Positions 47,712-56,920 of a DNA stretch of 64,000 nucleotides are shown in pieces (within the stretch, counting starts at the first letter, position 1; each line of letters opens with the position of its first letter). A model generated the notes under the pieces. It was given only the letters and a program-made list of their open reading frames with translations, was not told the origin of the DNA and searched no databases. A program made the position numbers and the translations under genes. Origin of the DNA: Xenorhabdus miraniensis (GTDB taxonomy: Bacteria > Pseudomonadota > Gammaproteobacteria > Enterobacterales > Enterobacteriaceae). The stretch lies in the NCBI RefSeq assembly GCF_002632615.1, contig NZ_NITZ01000004.1:197077-261076 (forward strand), written 5' to 3'.

Positions 47712-49043
47712 TTAATTAAGATAAAGCGTTAGCGCTATACCGGGTTTCATCTCTTTGATTTTGATGTTTTTATTCCAACTCATCAGATCATTAATATTCA
47801 CGCCGTGGAGTTTGGCGATGCTAAAAAACGAATCACCTTTGCGTACATGATAGGTAACAGGGCTGCTGTTATCGACTTTCAATACCTGCCCAATCTTGAG
47901 TCGATGAGCTGTTTTCAAGTTGTTCAATCTTTGCAACTCCTGATGAGTTGTATTGAAGCGTTTTGCAATCGCTGACAGTGTATCTCCGGCACGAACCTTA
48001 TATTGGCTTTGTTGCTGTAGCTGGTGAGTATTGTGAGCGACAGACAGCCGAATATTTTCCAAAACGCTTTCATCAGCCAATGAAGTCTTAAACTGGTTAA
48101 CGCTCTTTTGTGGCAGCATGATGTAATGCGGCCCATGAGGAGAAGTTATCCCTTGTTTATAACCCGGGTTATATGCCCTGATTGATGACAATGATAATCC
48201 AGATAGTTCAGCCGCTTGTGACAACGTGATTTGTTGCCCTACCTCAACCTTAGCCAATGCTTTCTGGTTGTTAGGTTTTGGCAACTTGAAAGCATATTTT
48301 TTGTCATGACGGATAATGTTACTTAGCGCCAATATTTTTGGAACGTAGTGCATTGTTTCACGTGGCAGCGACAATGACCAAAAATCAGTTGGCTTTCCTT
48401 TTGCCTGATTATCTTTGATTGCACGTATCACCCGGCCTTCGCCACTATTGTAAGCGGCGATGGTGAGTAACCAGTCTCCATTGAACCGCTTGTTCAGATA
48501 CTCAAGCATATCAAGTGCGACTGTTGTTGAAGCTGCAATATCGCGTCGGCCATCGTACCATTTATCCTGTGTCAGGCCGTAGTGGCGGCCGGTACTTGGG
48601 ATAATCTGCCATAAACCAGCCGCCTGGGCATAAGAGGTGGCATGGGGATTAAAAGCACTCTCCACTATGGGCAGCAGAACCAGTTCCATTGGCATATTTC
48701 GTTCGTCAAGCTGCTCAACTATCCAATAGATGTACGGTTCTGCCCGTAACGTCACATTTTGGAGATAGCTCTTGTGTTTCAGGTAGTCATTTTGTTGTTC
48801 GCGCACCCTGCTGTTATCAGGAATGTCCATCTTCAACTCATCACGGATATGTCCCCACAAATCTTGTTGGGTTGTCGGACTCACCTTCCAGTTTGCAGAA
48901 TCCTCTGGCTCTGCAATACCGTCTGTTTTCTGATTCGTCGAAGACATCTTCTGTATATGCTGCTGGGAAGGAGTCTTTTGTTGCAGACTCGATTGACAAC
49001 CGGCAAGCAGAACAGAGGCGAATAAGATCGCTTTTGTCTTCAT
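47712..49043 (-). CDS. mltD: Membrane-bound lytic murein transglycosylase D
   Basis: Outer-membrane lipoprotein that cleaves peptidoglycan glycan strands. 443 residues from ATG 49043 (AAAGAGAAC upstream), where the signal MKTKAILFASVLLAGC with lipobox begins; 17 codons upstream are in frame but not signal-like. SLT lysozyme-like domain (about 100-230): catalytic Glu in LPIVESAFNPHATS and AAGLWQIIPSTGRHYGL, then two LysM domains at the C-terminus (YKVRAGDTLSAIAKRFN, YHVRKGDSFFSIAKLHG). Next to gloB as in E. coli. Confidence 0.95.
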   Translation of the reverse strand: MKTKAILFASVLLAGCQSSLQQKTPSQQHIQKMSSTNQKTDGIAEPEDSANWKVSPTTQQDLWGHIRDELKMDIPDNSRVREQQNDYLKHKSYLQNVTLRAEPYIYWIVEQLDERNMPMELVLLPIVESAFNPHATSYAQAAGLWQIIPSTGRHYGLTQDKWYDGRRDIAASTTVALDMLEYLNKRFNGDWLLTIAAYNSGEGRVIRAIKDNQAKGKPTDFWSLSLPRETMHYVPKILALSNIIRHDKKYAFKLPKPNNQKALAKVEVGQQITLSQAAELSGLSLSSIRAYNPGYKQGITSPHGPHYIMLPQKSVNQFKTSLADESVLENIRLSVAHNTHQLQQQSQYKVRAGDTLSAIAKRFNTTHQELQRLNNLKTAHRLKIGQVLKVDNSSPVTYHVRKGDSFFSIAKLHGVNINDLMSWNKNIKIKEMKPGIALTLYLN

Positions 49044-49115
49044 GTTCTCTTTTGATGTTTGCCTAAAAGGTGAGCGATGATACTGACCAATCACGCAGAA
49101 GACAACCCAACAAAA

Positions 49116-49871
49116 TTAAAATTGATCTTTATAAGTTCTTAACTGCTGAAAAACAGAAGAAAGTGGCATTGAATTCGGTTTGATGCCGATATTTTTTTGT
49201 AAATCAATGTGGTGACAATTTAAGAAAACATTAATTTTTTTCTCTGTTTGTAAAGTTGTGGGAACTGTTGCCTGATGATTTTCACGTAACTTAAGTATCT
49301 TTTTAGCATAATCATGAACAGTTTGATTTTCAGGTAATACTGTTTTTGCAAATGCCATATTTGCTGCGGTATATTCATGAGCACAGCAGATCAATGTGTC
49401 ATCGGGTAACGATGAAATTTTCTCAAGGGAAGAGAACATCTGTTCGGCTGTACCTTCAAATAACCGCCCGCAACCGCCAGAAAAGAGAGTGTCTCCACAA
49501 AATAGATAGGGGGCCTGATAGAATGCAATGTGACCAAGTGTGTGGCCTGGCAATTCCATAATACGGAAAGAAAACCGTTTAATATCAATAAGGTCATTAT
49601 CGTGAACAATATGGGTTGCCCCTTTGTTTTGTGTTTCTTCAGGGCCATATACAGGTAATCCGGGATGTTTTATGAGCAAACCCGGCACACCGCCAACATG
49701 ATCATGGTGATGATGTGTCAGCAGTATCGCCAAAGGAATAAGTTGATTTGCTGCTAGAATGTCAATGACAGGCTGTGATTCTGCGGGGTCGATAATGACA
49801 CAATGCTTGTCTTCATCACAAAGTAACCAAATGTAGTTATCTGAAAGGGCCGGGATCCTGATAAGCTCCAT
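49116..49871 (-). CDS. gloB: Hydroxyacylglutathione hydrolase (glyoxalase II)
   Basis: Hydrolyses S-lactoylglutathione in methylglyoxal detoxification. 251 residues from ATG 49871, the E. coli length; an ATG 12 bases earlier overlaps the GAGG. Metal site THHHHDHVGG (about 54-59), GHTLGHIAFY, FCGDTLFSGGCGRLFEG and CCAHEYTAAN. Divergent from yafS, conserved order mltD-gloB-yafS-rnhA-dnaQ. Confidence 0.96.
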   Translation of the reverse strand: MELIRIPALSDNYIWLLCDEDKHCVIIDPAESQPVIDILAANQLIPLAILLTHHHHDHVGGVPGLLIKHPGLPVYGPEETQNKGATHIVHDNDLIDIKRFSFRIMELPGHTLGHIAFYQAPYLFCGDTLFSGGCGRLFEGTAEQMFSSLEKISSLPDDTLICCAHEYTAANMAFAKTVLPENQTVHDYAKKILKLRENHQATVPTTLQTEKKINVFLNCHHIDLQKNIGIKPNSMPLSSVFQQLRTYKDQF

Positions 49872-49922
49872 TGTATGCCTCATTTTCGTAGTAGGTTTAT
49901 CATAGATTGAAAGGAAGATGAC

Positions 49923-50642
49923 ATGCGTTCAGCACGTTCGATCAAACAAATCATCCCTCCTGTTTCTTGGGTTGAGTTACCGTGGGGAGAATATTACCGC
50001 GTTGCTCTGGAACGTCAATTGGAACTATGGTGGCCAAAAATATTTGGCTTTCATTTATTGAAAGTCGGCAACTTAAGTGCGGAAATTGACAGTCGTTCCT
50101 GTTTGATAAGCCATCAAGTCAACATTGGATTACAGGGGGAAAATCTGAATGTGATAACTGATCCCCATTATCTTCCTTTTGCAGCTAAATCTGTTGATGC
50201 TTGCTTGTTGGCACATATGCTGACTTATAGCATTGATCCTCATTGGTTGTTGCGAGAAGTGGATAGAGTGATGATCGATGATGGTTGGTTGATTATCAGT
50301 GGCTTTAATCCGATAAGTATATTAGGGGTAAGAAAAATAGTTGCGCCCATCTGCCGTTGGCAGCCTTGCCGTGCCCAAATGTTTTCTATGTTTCGCCAAT
50401 TGGATTGGCTTCGCCTTTTAAACTATGAAATTGTTCATCATGCTAATTTTCATGTTTTGCCATGGCAAAATAGAGGACATTTTTATCACTCAATTGAATT
50501 GATGTTTGGGTGTTTGAGTGTCATTATTGCCCGCAAGCGGACAATCCCCCTGACGTTAAACCCCATGCGGGCAAGGTTGTTAAAACCGAAATTCAGTAAT
50601 GCGTTAGGGGCGGTGAAAAATTTTCACCGACGCTATTATTAA
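49923..50642 (+). CDS. yafS: YafS, SAM-dependent methyltransferase-like protein
   Basis: 239 residues, close to E. coli YafS (240). Class I methyltransferase C-terminal half-signature: DPHYLPFAAKSVDACLLAHM, WLLREVDRVMIDDGWLIISG and FNPISILGVRK. The glycine-rich motif I is weak (LKVGNLSAEIDS). Substrate not known. GGAAGATGAC upstream. It faces rnhA convergently with only four bases between their ends. Confidence 0.9.
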   Translation: MRSARSIKQIIPPVSWVELPWGEYYRVALERQLELWWPKIFGFHLLKVGNLSAEIDSRSCLISHQVNIGLQGENLNVITDPHYLPFAAKSVDACLLAHMLTYSIDPHWLLREVDRVMIDDGWLIISGFNPISILGVRKIVAPICRWQPCRAQMFSMFRQLDWLRLLNYEIVHHANFHVLPWQNRGHFYHSIELMFGCLSVIIARKRTIPLTLNPMRARLLKPKFSNALGAVKNFHRRYY

Positions 50643-50646
50643 CGGG

Positions 50647-51117
50647 TTAATTTTCACTTTCGATATAGCCATTATCGGTTTGAGTAGGGCTATTAGCGGC
50701 TGTGCGGGCAAGTTCATCACATAACTCATTTTCCCGATGTCCAGCATGGCCTTTGACCCACCTCCAGTCAACATCATGGTGAGAGATGGCCTCATCGAGT
50801 CGCAGCCAGAGATCAACATTGATGACAGGAGATTTATCTGCTTTTTTCCAGCCCCGTTTTTTCCAGTTGTGGATCCACTGGGTGATTCCCTGACGTACAT
50901 ATTGGCTGTCAGTTGTCAGGATAACGGTGCAGGGGTGTTTGAGGGCTTCAAGCCCGGCAATGGCGGCCATTAACTCCATGCGATTGTTGGTAGTGCGGAA
51001 ATAACCTTTGCTCAGCATTTTTTCAATCTGTTGGTAACGGAGCAGAACGCCATATCCTCCGGGGCCGGGATTACCGAGGCAAGAACCATCGGTGAAAATT
51101 TCTACCTGTTTGTTCAT
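50647..51117 (-). CDS. rnhA: Ribonuclease HI
   Basis: Cleaves the RNA strand of RNA-DNA hybrids. 156 residues (E. coli 155). Active site Asp10 ([16 protein letters not shown]), Glu48 ([10 protein letters not shown]), Asp70 ([11 protein letters not shown]), basic protrusion [16 protein letters not shown], His and Asp in [16 protein letters not shown]. Divergent from dnaQ with 63 bases between them, as in E. coli where the two promoters overlap. Confidence 0.97.
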   Translation of the reverse strand: MNKQVEIFTDGSCLGNPGPGGYGVLLRYQQIEKMLSKGYFRTTNNRMELMAAIAGLEALKHPCTVILTTDSQYVRQGITQWIHNWKKRGWKKADKSPVINVDLWLRLDEAISHHDVDWRWVKGHAGHRENELCDELARTAANSPTQTDNGYIESEN

Positions 51118-51180
51118 CTTTGGTAGACTCTTCCTATATCATCTTTAATCAAAACTCTAAGTCTGACACAAAAAAACACT

Positions 51181-51930
51181 ATGAGCACTGCAATTACCCG
51201 CCAAATCGTTCTCGATACCGAAACAACAGGTATGAATAAGTTAGGTGTTCACTATGAGGGACACAACATCATTGAAATTGGTGCAGTGGAAGTGATTAAC
51301 CGTCGTCTGACGGGGCGTCATTTTCATATTTACATTAAACCGGAACGTTTGGTTGATCCGGAAGCGTTTGAAGTTCACGGCATTAGTGATGAATTTTTGC
51401 AGGATAAACCGAAATTCGCCGATATTGCTGATGAATTCATTGAATTTATTCGTGGGGCTGAACTGATTATCCATAACGCAACGTTCGATATCGGTTTTAT
51501 GGATTATGAGTTCGGTAAACTGAAACGTGATATTCCCCCGACTGCTGACTTCTGTACGATCACCGATAGCTTGATGTTGGCAAGGAAACTTTTCCCCGGC
51601 AAGCGTAATAATCTTGATGCGTTGTGTGATCGTTACCATATCGATAACTCAAAACGCACTCTCCACGGGGCATTGCTTGATGCCGAGATTCTGGCTGATG
51701 TTTATCTGGCGATGACCGGCGGCCAGACATCATTGGCTTTTTCGATGGAAGGGGAAGTGTCAGGTAGCTCCCAGATTGCAGAAATCCAAAAAATTACGCG
51801 TCCTCAGGCTGGTCTGAGAATTGTCTATGCTTCTGATGAGGAATTAATTCAACATGAATCCCGCCTGGATTTAGTGGAAAAGAAAGGGGGAAGCTGTCTT
51901 TGGCGTTCAAAACCTGAACAATTGCATTGA
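51181..51930 (+). CDS. dnaQ: DNA polymerase III epsilon subunit
   Basis: Proofreading 3'-5' exonuclease of the replicative polymerase. 249 residues (E. coli 243). ExoI VLDTETTGMN, ExoII IIHNATFDIGFMDYE and ExoIII HGALLDAEILADVYLAMTGG with the DEDDh His. The C-terminal ~60 residues, after a flexible linker, bind the alpha subunit. tRNA-Asp follows, as aspV follows dnaQ in E. coli. Confidence 0.97.
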   Translation: MSTAITRQIVLDTETTGMNKLGVHYEGHNIIEIGAVEVINRRLTGRHFHIYIKPERLVDPEAFEVHGISDEFLQDKPKFADIADEFIEFIRGAELIIHNATFDIGFMDYEFGKLKRDIPPTADFCTITDSLMLARKLFPGKRNNLDALCDRYHIDNSKRTLHGALLDAEILADVYLAMTGGQTSLAFSMEGEVSGSSQIAEIQKITRPQAGLRIVYASDEELIQHESRLDLVEKKGGSCLWRSKPEQLH

Positions 51931-52009
51931 CAAAACAGTAGCAAGACGGGAAAAATGCCTTATTAAGGCGAAAAACTGTGCAAGTGAACCATTTTGTTAT
52001 AAAAAGTGA

Positions 52010-52038
52010 TTGACGGATGACGCTCCGGCTCGTATTAT
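52010..52038 (+). promoter_or_regulatory. Promoter of tRNA-Asp
   Basis: TTGACG (52010-52015), 17-base spacer, TATTAT (52033-52038), then GC-rich CCACCCCG, the discriminator of stringently controlled stable-RNA promoters. Confidence 0.8.
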
Positions 52039-52067
52039 CCACCCCGTTCTCAACCAGAACGCCATGC

Positions 52068-52144
52068 GGTGCGGTAGTTCAGTTGGTTAGAATACCGGCC
52101 TGTCACGCCGGGGGTCGCGGGTTCGAGTCCCGTCCGCACCGCCA
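52068..52144 (+). tRNA. aspV: tRNA-Asp (GTC)
   Basis: GGTGCGG/CCGCACC acceptor stem, TAGTTCAGTTGGTTAGAAT D-arm, anticodon GTC at 52102-52104 in CCTGTCACG, T-arm GCGGGTTCGAGTCCCGT, encoded GCCA. Close match to E. coli tRNA-Asp apart from the acceptor stem. Confidence 0.97.
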
Positions 52145-52152
52145 GAATTTAT

Positions 52153-52189
52153 AAGCCCTGAGTTTTTAACTCGGGGCTTTTTCTTTTTC
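52153..52189 (+). terminator. Terminator of tRNA-Asp
   Basis: AAGCCCTGAGTT/AACTCGGGGCTT stem (one mismatch), loop TTT, then T-rich tail. A near-identical copy stands at 52920-52957. Confidence 0.88.
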
Positions 52190-52192
52190 CGC
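52155..52192 (+). repeat. Direct repeat copy 1 (tRNA-Asp terminator)
   Basis: 38 bases starting GCCCTGAGTTTTTAACTCGG; 37 of 38 identical to 52920-52957. The two copies flank the toxin-antitoxin module. Confidence 0.85.
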
Positions 52193-52317
52193 GAAAATAC
52201 ATTCGTGAAAAACACTCGTTAAAAATACATCCTCTAAAGTAGATAAAAAAGCTCAATCTTGGAACGTTGAGTATTCATTCTTTCATGATTTATTGTTGAA
52301 TTATCACCCCACAAATG

Positions 52318-52352
52318 TTGACTAAAATATATCCGTACAATATATTGTACAA
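52318..52352 (+). promoter_or_regulatory. Promoter and operator of the yefM-yoeB module
   Basis: TTGACT (52318-52323), 17 bases, TATATT (52341-52346). The perfect 16-bp palindrome GTACAATATATTGTAC (52335-52350) covers the -10, with TTGTACAA at 52345-52352. TGTACA is the core reported for the E. coli YefM operator, so repression by antitoxin or complex is expected. Confidence 0.8.
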
Positions 52353-52405
52353 TTGAGTTGGTTGATTAGTGTGCATTGTCAACAAATTGAAATGGGGCAG
52401 TCATA

Positions 52406-52660
52406 ATGAAAGTCTTAACCTATAGTGAAGCCAGACAACATCTTTCCGAAACTATGATCAGCGTAGTCAATGATTGTAGCCCTGCCATTATTACCCGAAA
52501 AAATGGGGAAAGCTGTGTATTGATGTCTTTGTCTGATTATGAATCCTTGCAGGAAACGGCGTATTTAATGCGTTCGCCCAATAATGCAAATCGGTTAATG
52601 GATTCAATCGCAGAATTACGTTCAGGAAAGGGACTGGTTAAGGAATTGGATTTAGATTGA
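52406..52660 (+). CDS. yefM: Antitoxin YefM (Phd/YefM family)
   Basis: 84 residues. N-terminal DNA-binding domain [20 protein letters not shown] and [20 protein letters not shown], then a flexible toxin-binding tail ([18 protein letters not shown]). Neutralises YoeB and represses the operon through the TGTACA palindrome. Length and motifs agree with E. coli YefM (83). Stop overlaps the toxin start by one base (TGATG). Confidence 0.93.
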   Translation: MKVLTYSEARQHLSETMISVVNDCSPAIITRKNGESCVLMSLSDYESLQETAYLMRSPNNANRLMDSIAELRSGKGLVKELDLD

Positions 52661-52914
52661 TGAAAATCACCTTTTCCGGTCGTTCTTGGGAAGATTATCT
52701 TTACTGGCAACAAACAGATAAGGTAATACTGAAACGTATTAATCAGCTTATTAAAGACATACGCCGCCACCCTTTCGAAGGTATTGGTAAACCAGAGCCA
52801 TTAAAATATAATTTGGCCGGATTCTGGTCGAGGCGTATCACTGAAGAACATCGTTTGGTGTATTCGGTTGAAGAAGATCAAATAATGATTGCAGCCTGTC
52901 GCTACCATTATTGA
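52660..52914 (+). CDS. yoeB: Toxin YoeB (ribosome-dependent mRNA interferase)
   Basis: 84 residues, RelE superfamily. FSGRSWEDYLYWQQTDKVIL, then PFEGIGKPEPLK, and the catalytic end: Glu/Arg in FWSRRITEEHRLVYSVE and the final CRYHY (His-Tyr). It cleaves mRNA in the ribosomal A site when freed. ATG 52660 is used; a TTG three bases earlier is possible. All catalytic residues seen, so the module looks active. Confidence 0.93.
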   Translation: MKITFSGRSWEDYLYWQQTDKVILKRINQLIKDIRRHPFEGIGKPEPLKYNLAGFWSRRITEEHRLVYSVEEDQIMIAACRYHY

Positions 52915-52919
52915 TAGAT

Positions 52920-52957
52920 GCCCTGAGTTTTTAATTCGGGGCTTTTTCTTTTTCCGC
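52920..52957 (+). repeat. Direct repeat copy 2 (terminator of yefM-yoeB)
   Basis: 37/38 identical to 52155-52192 and able to form the same hairpin (one C to T change in the 3' arm) with T-run, so it terminates the toxin operon. Confidence 0.85.
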
Positions 52958-52978
52958 TTCTCACAGACGATCAACACT

Positions 52979-53524
52979 TCAAATTAACTTATAAAAATAC
53001 GTCGTTCCTGATAATTCACCGTTGGAATTAAGGGCGAAATTCGGAATTTGTCCGACTTCAATGAAACCGAGTTTTCGATACAACGCTGAGGCTGGATCAT
53101 TCGTGCGTGTATCCAAGACCAACAAACTACGTTGATACTGTTTTGCCAACCGTTCGAGTTCTTCCATCAACATTCTGCCAATTCCGCGTTGGCGGCAGGT
53201 GGTGTGTACCATCAATTTTTCCACATCGGCACGGTGTAACCCATTCTTTTTTTTGCAGAGGGAAAGTTGTACTGAGCCTGTGATATTTTCACCTTCCAGC
53301 GCAACCAGTAACAGACGATGGCCGGAAGTGAGTTCGGTTTCTACACTTTGCCAGTATTGTGCTGCTTCGTTTTCTGTCAGCGGTGAAATAAAGCCGATGG
53401 AAGCATCACTTTCGACGCAATTTTGCAGTAAGTGAATAAGACCATCTTTTTTGGTATTGATAGTGTCTGATTGGATTATGGTAAGTGTTGATGTTGAATC
53501 GGATGTTATGTTTGATTTGGGCAT
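52979..53524 (-). CDS. GNAT-family N-acetyltransferase
   Basis: 181 residues. Acetyl-CoA loop HTTCRQRGIGRMLMEELERL (about 107-126), preceding strand VEKLMVH, and C-terminal DPASALYRKLGFIEVGQIP. The first ~20 residues are Ser/Thr-rich. Substrate not known. Weak ribosome binding site (CGAAAGC). Monocistronic, convergent with yoeB. It is in a variable spot between tRNA-Asp and tktA. Confidence 0.85.
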   Translation of the reverse strand: MPKSNITSDSTSTLTIIQSDTINTKKDGLIHLLQNCVESDASIGFISPLTENEAAQYWQSVETELTSGHRLLLVALEGENITGSVQLSLCKKKNGLHRADVEKLMVHTTCRQRGIGRMLMEELERLAKQYQRSLLVLDTRTNDPASALYRKLGFIEVGQIPNFALNSNGELSGTTYFYKLI

Positions 53525-53620
53525 AGGTAGTTAGCTTTCGGATAGAAATAATCTAATAATATAGAGATGTATTAATATCAGGTACATAGGTTTTTATACA
53601 ACTATTTTTTGTTTTTTTAT

Positions 53621-53661
53621 CGTGACTATTAACGCTTGAAAGTTATCCGTTAATAGTCACG
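53621..53661. repeat. Perfect inverted repeat near the GNAT gene
   Basis: 14-bp arms CGTGACTATTAACG / CGTTAATAGTCACG (53621-53634, 53648-53661), 13-base loop. T-runs lie on the wrong side for a terminator in either direction. Confidence 0.7.
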
Positions 53662-53731
53662 TAATATGGTGCGGTTTATATTTTCATTTTTGATGAAGTA
53701 AATATTGTTATTCTGGTTTATGGTCTGGGTT

Positions 53732-53957
53732 TTATTTTTTGATTATTTGATCCTCTGGATTATAATTGAATGTGGCATCTCCTTTGTAATCAGTAGGAAG
53801 TACTATTCTTTTTTTATTGTTGCTTCAAATTGCTTTTTTTATCACCCAATAATTAATGTTTATTGGTTTGATGTCTTTTGGTAATTATTTTGTTTATCAG
53901 TGTAGTAACTGGGTTTTTATATCGCAGTGATAATGGAGGGGTAATTATTTTTAGGAT
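53732..53957 (-). pseudogene. Decayed coding remnant, unknown family
   Basis: On the minus strand an open stretch ITPPLSLRYKNPVTTLINK.. continues, after a frameshift near 53878, as DIKPININYWVIKKAI, a TGA, then IVLPTDYKGDATFNYNPEDQ to a stop at 53732. Codon choice looks protein-like but the region is so AT-rich that chance cannot be ruled out. Family not recognised. Confidence 0.3.
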
Positions 53958-54122
53958 TTATAATTCCATTCTGGATGTTTTATCGAGTTTTTATCTATTC
54001 TGTCAGAATAAATTGGGTGATAATGTTTAACTAATATGTTATATGAAATAAATTTACAATAAACTTTATTAATAATCTTTTTTGGGGGATATTATAATAA
54101 GGTCTGATAATGTAATTAATAA

Positions 54123-54270
54123 AAAATTAATATCATTCAGGGTGATATCACTGAGATCGCTTTGGAGGTCATTCATTCGGGTTTGTTAGCCAATCAAAAA
54201 TATATTGCACGTGAATCTGGTTTGTTTTGATGATGAAAATTATGAAATCTACCGTTCTTTGAATGAGTAA
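54123..54270 (+). pseudogene. Relic of a YmdB-like macro-domain gene
   Basis: First half reads INIIQGDITEIALEVI, the beta1 and QGDIT motif of macro domains; 88 bases on, in another frame, is VNLVCFDDENYEIYRSLNE followed by TAA, matching the macro-domain end (YmdB FVCYDEENAHLYERLL). The ~100 residues in between are deleted. YmdB hydrolyses O-acetyl-ADP-ribose. Nonfunctional. Confidence 0.6.
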
Positions 54271-54614
54271 ATATTTTTAGGCAGCGGTGATTATCACTCT
54301 TATATCATGATACTGGCTTGGCAGAAAAACTCGCTTTTTTGGTCTTGATTAACTTGTTAAGTATCGTGTCTAATAATCACTTTCTTATTGCGCAAATCAC
54401 GGTGAGAAACTATCTCCTGTTTGCGCAAATTCACCCTCGGTTGTACGCATTGGCCTGAGAATGCGCCTAAACAACGGGGTAAATCAAAGAATTTTTGCCA
54501 AAAGGAAATTAAGATAGTTTCCCTTAATCTGGCATTAATGATTGCGGTTTGTATGCTGCGCTGCGAAAATTAGTTCTTAGTTCACTAACGCTTTTATCCG
54601 ACTTGGAGTAAAGA
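54271..54614 (+). promoter_or_regulatory. tktA upstream region with paired palindromes
   Basis: 344 bases. TTGCGCAAAT occurs twice, at 54388-54397 and 54421-54430, 33 bases apart; the core TTGCGCAA is a perfect palindrome. Position suggests a regulator site; no named regulator assigned. TTGGAGTAAAG precedes the tktA start. Confidence 0.45.
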
Positions 54615-56609
54615 ATGACCACTCGTAAAACCCTTGCTAATGCTATCCGCTTCTTGAGCATGGATGCTGTGCAGAAAGCAAAATCAGGGCATCCTGGCGC
54701 ACCAATGGGAATGGCTGACATTGCCGAAGTGCTGTGGCGCGATTATCTGAACCATAACCCTTCTAATCCTAATTGGGCTGATCGTGACCGCTTCGTGTTA
54801 TCCAACGGCCACGGCTCCATGCTGATTTACAGCTTGCTGCACCTGACAGGTTATGATGTTTCCATCGATGATTTGAAGAATTTCCGTCAACTGCATTCCA
54901 AAACCCCTGGTCACCCAGAATATGGCTATACGGCAGGCGTAGAAACGACCACTGGCCCGCTGGGACAGGGTATCGCTAATGCCGTAGGATTTGCGATTGC
55001 AGAACGTACACTGGCAGCACAGTTTAACCGTCCTGGTCATGATATCGTCGATCATTACACTTATGTGTTCATGGGTGACGGCTGCATGATGGAAGGGATC
55101 TCTCATGAAGTGTGCTCTTTGGCAGGTACGCTGAAACTGGGCAAATTGATCGCTTTCTATGATGACAACGGTATCTCGATTGATGGTGAAGTTGAAGGCT
55201 GGTTTACTGATGACACCGCAGCACGCTTTGAAGCATACGGCTGGCATGTTATCCGTGGCGTAGACGGCCATGACTCTGATGCAATTGCAGCCGCTATCGA
55301 AGCAGCACGCAAAGAGACAGGCAAGCCATCTTTGTTGATGTGTAAAACGATTATCGGCTTTGGTTCTCCAAACAAAGCAGGCAAAGAAGAATGCCACGGT
55401 GCTCCATTAGGTGATGCTGAAATCGAAGCAACCCGCAAAGCACTGGGTTGGGAACATCCTGCGTTTGAAGTTCCTCAGGACATTTATGCTGGCTGGAATG
55501 CTCAGGAAGCCGGTAAGGCTAAAGAAGCCGCATGGGAAGAGACGTTTGCTGCCTATGCCCAGGCGTATCCTGAACTGGCGGCAGAATTTACCCGTCGCAC
55601 CAGCGGTGAATTGCCAGAGAACTGGGAAGCTGAATCCAAGGCATTCATTGAAAACTTACAACAAAACCCTGCCTCCATTGCAAGCCGTAAAGCCTCACAA
55701 AATGCGTTGGAAGCGTTTGGTAAAGTTCTGCCGGAATTCATGGGTGGTTCCGCTGACTTGGCACCAAGTAACCTGACCATGTGGTCTGGTTCTAAGCCAC
55801 TGAATGAAGTACAGGATGGTAACTACATTCACTACGGTGTACGTGAATTCGGTATGTCTGCCATCATGAACGGTATCGCACTGCATGGCGGTTTTGTGCC
55901 TTATGGCGCAACATTCCTGATGTTTGTGGAATATGCCCGTAATGCAGTCCGCATGGCGGCATTGATGAAAATCCGCAGCATCTTCGTTTATACCCACGAT
56001 TCTATCGGTCTGGGTGAAGATGGCCCAACCCATCAGCCAGTTGAGCAAATCGCCAGCCTGCGCGTAACGCCAAACATGAGCACATGGCGTCCATGTGATC
56101 AGGTTGAATCTGCGGTTGCATGGAAATATGCGATTGAGCGCAAAGATGGCCCAACTTCTCTGATCTTCTCCCGCCAGAATCTGGCACAGCAGGCGCGTAC
56201 TGCTGAGCAACTGGCGAATATTGAGAAAGGTGCTTACATCCTGAAAGATTGCGCAGGTCAGCCTGAATTGATCCTGATTGCAACAGGCTCTGAAGTTGAA
56301 CTGGCTGTGAAAGCGGCTGAACAACTGAGTGCAGAAGGCCGTCAGGTTCGCGTTGTTTCCATGCCATCCACTGATGCTTTCGACAAGCAGGATGCGGCTT
56401 ACCGTGAAGCAGTACTGCCTGCGGCGGTTTCTGCTCGTGTTGCCATCGAAGCGGGTATTGCTGATTACTGGTTCAAATACGTTGGTATCAACGGCGATAT
56501 CGTCGGTATGAATACCTTCGGTGAATCAGCACCTGCTGATGCTCTGTTCAAAGAGTTTGGTTTCACTGTTGAAAACGTAGTTTCTAAAGCAACCGCTCTG
56601 CTGAAATAA
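54615..56609 (+). CDS. tktA: Transketolase 1
   Basis: Thiamine-diphosphate enzyme moving two-carbon units in the non-oxidative pentose phosphate pathway. 664 residues (E. coli 663). TPP motif [18 protein letters not shown] with Asp and, 26 or so residues on, DDNG; substrate-binding [17 protein letters not shown]; His in [19 protein letters not shown]; pyrimidine domain with [22 protein letters not shown] seven bases upstream. A strong terminator separates it from epd, so the two are separate units. Confidence 0.97.
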   Translation: MTTRKTLANAIRFLSMDAVQKAKSGHPGAPMGMADIAEVLWRDYLNHNPSNPNWADRDRFVLSNGHGSMLIYSLLHLTGYDVSIDDLKNFRQLHSKTPGHPEYGYTAGVETTTGPLGQGIANAVGFAIAERTLAAQFNRPGHDIVDHYTYVFMGDGCMMEGISHEVCSLAGTLKLGKLIAFYDDNGISIDGEVEGWFTDDTAARFEAYGWHVIRGVDGHDSDAIAAAIEAARKETGKPSLLMCKTIIGFGSPNKAGKEECHGAPLGDAEIEATRKALGWEHPAFEVPQDIYAGWNAQEAGKAKEAAWEETFAAYAQAYPELAAEFTRRTSGELPENWEAESKAFIENLQQNPASIASRKASQNALEAFGKVLPEFMGGSADLAPSNLTMWSGSKPLNEVQDGNYIHYGVREFGMSAIMNGIALHGGFVPYGATFLMFVEYARNAVRMAALMKIRSIFVYTHDSIGLGEDGPTHQPVEQIASLRVTPNMSTWRPCDQVESAVAWKYAIERKDGPTSLIFSRQNLAQQARTAEQLANIEKGAYILKDCAGQPELILIATGSEVELAVKAAEQLSAEGRQVRVVSMPSTDAFDKQDAAYREAVLPAAVSARVAIEAGIADYWFKYVGINGDIVGMNTFGESAPADALFKEFGFTVENVVSKATALLK

Positions 56610-56628
56610 CCGGCAAATTATTTTCTTA

Positions 56629-56670
56629 AGCGCATTCGAATCAATTTTGGAGCGAATGCGCTCTTTTTTT
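56629..56670 (+). terminator. Terminator of tktA
   Basis: 10-bp stem AGCGCATTCG/CGAATGCGCT (56629-56638, 56653-56662), then C and seven T. Confidence 0.9.
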
Positions 56671-56920
56671 ATTCAATTTTTCCTCTACAGTGTGATGAAT
56701 GGCACTTGCCATTATGCTTTTTTTCTCGTAATCTGCTTTTATAGTAGCTGAACCGTTTCAGTTTGGTGCGTAAAATCCATAAATTCAGTGCGTAAATCAG
56801 AGTGAAAAAATGTCTTGTCTGTCACAATCTGGTTAATTTTGTGATGAATTATCCGTACAAGCCGCAGTTGCTCAGTTATCCTAAGCGGTTGCATGACTAC
56901 AGAGACATTCAGGGAGTAAC

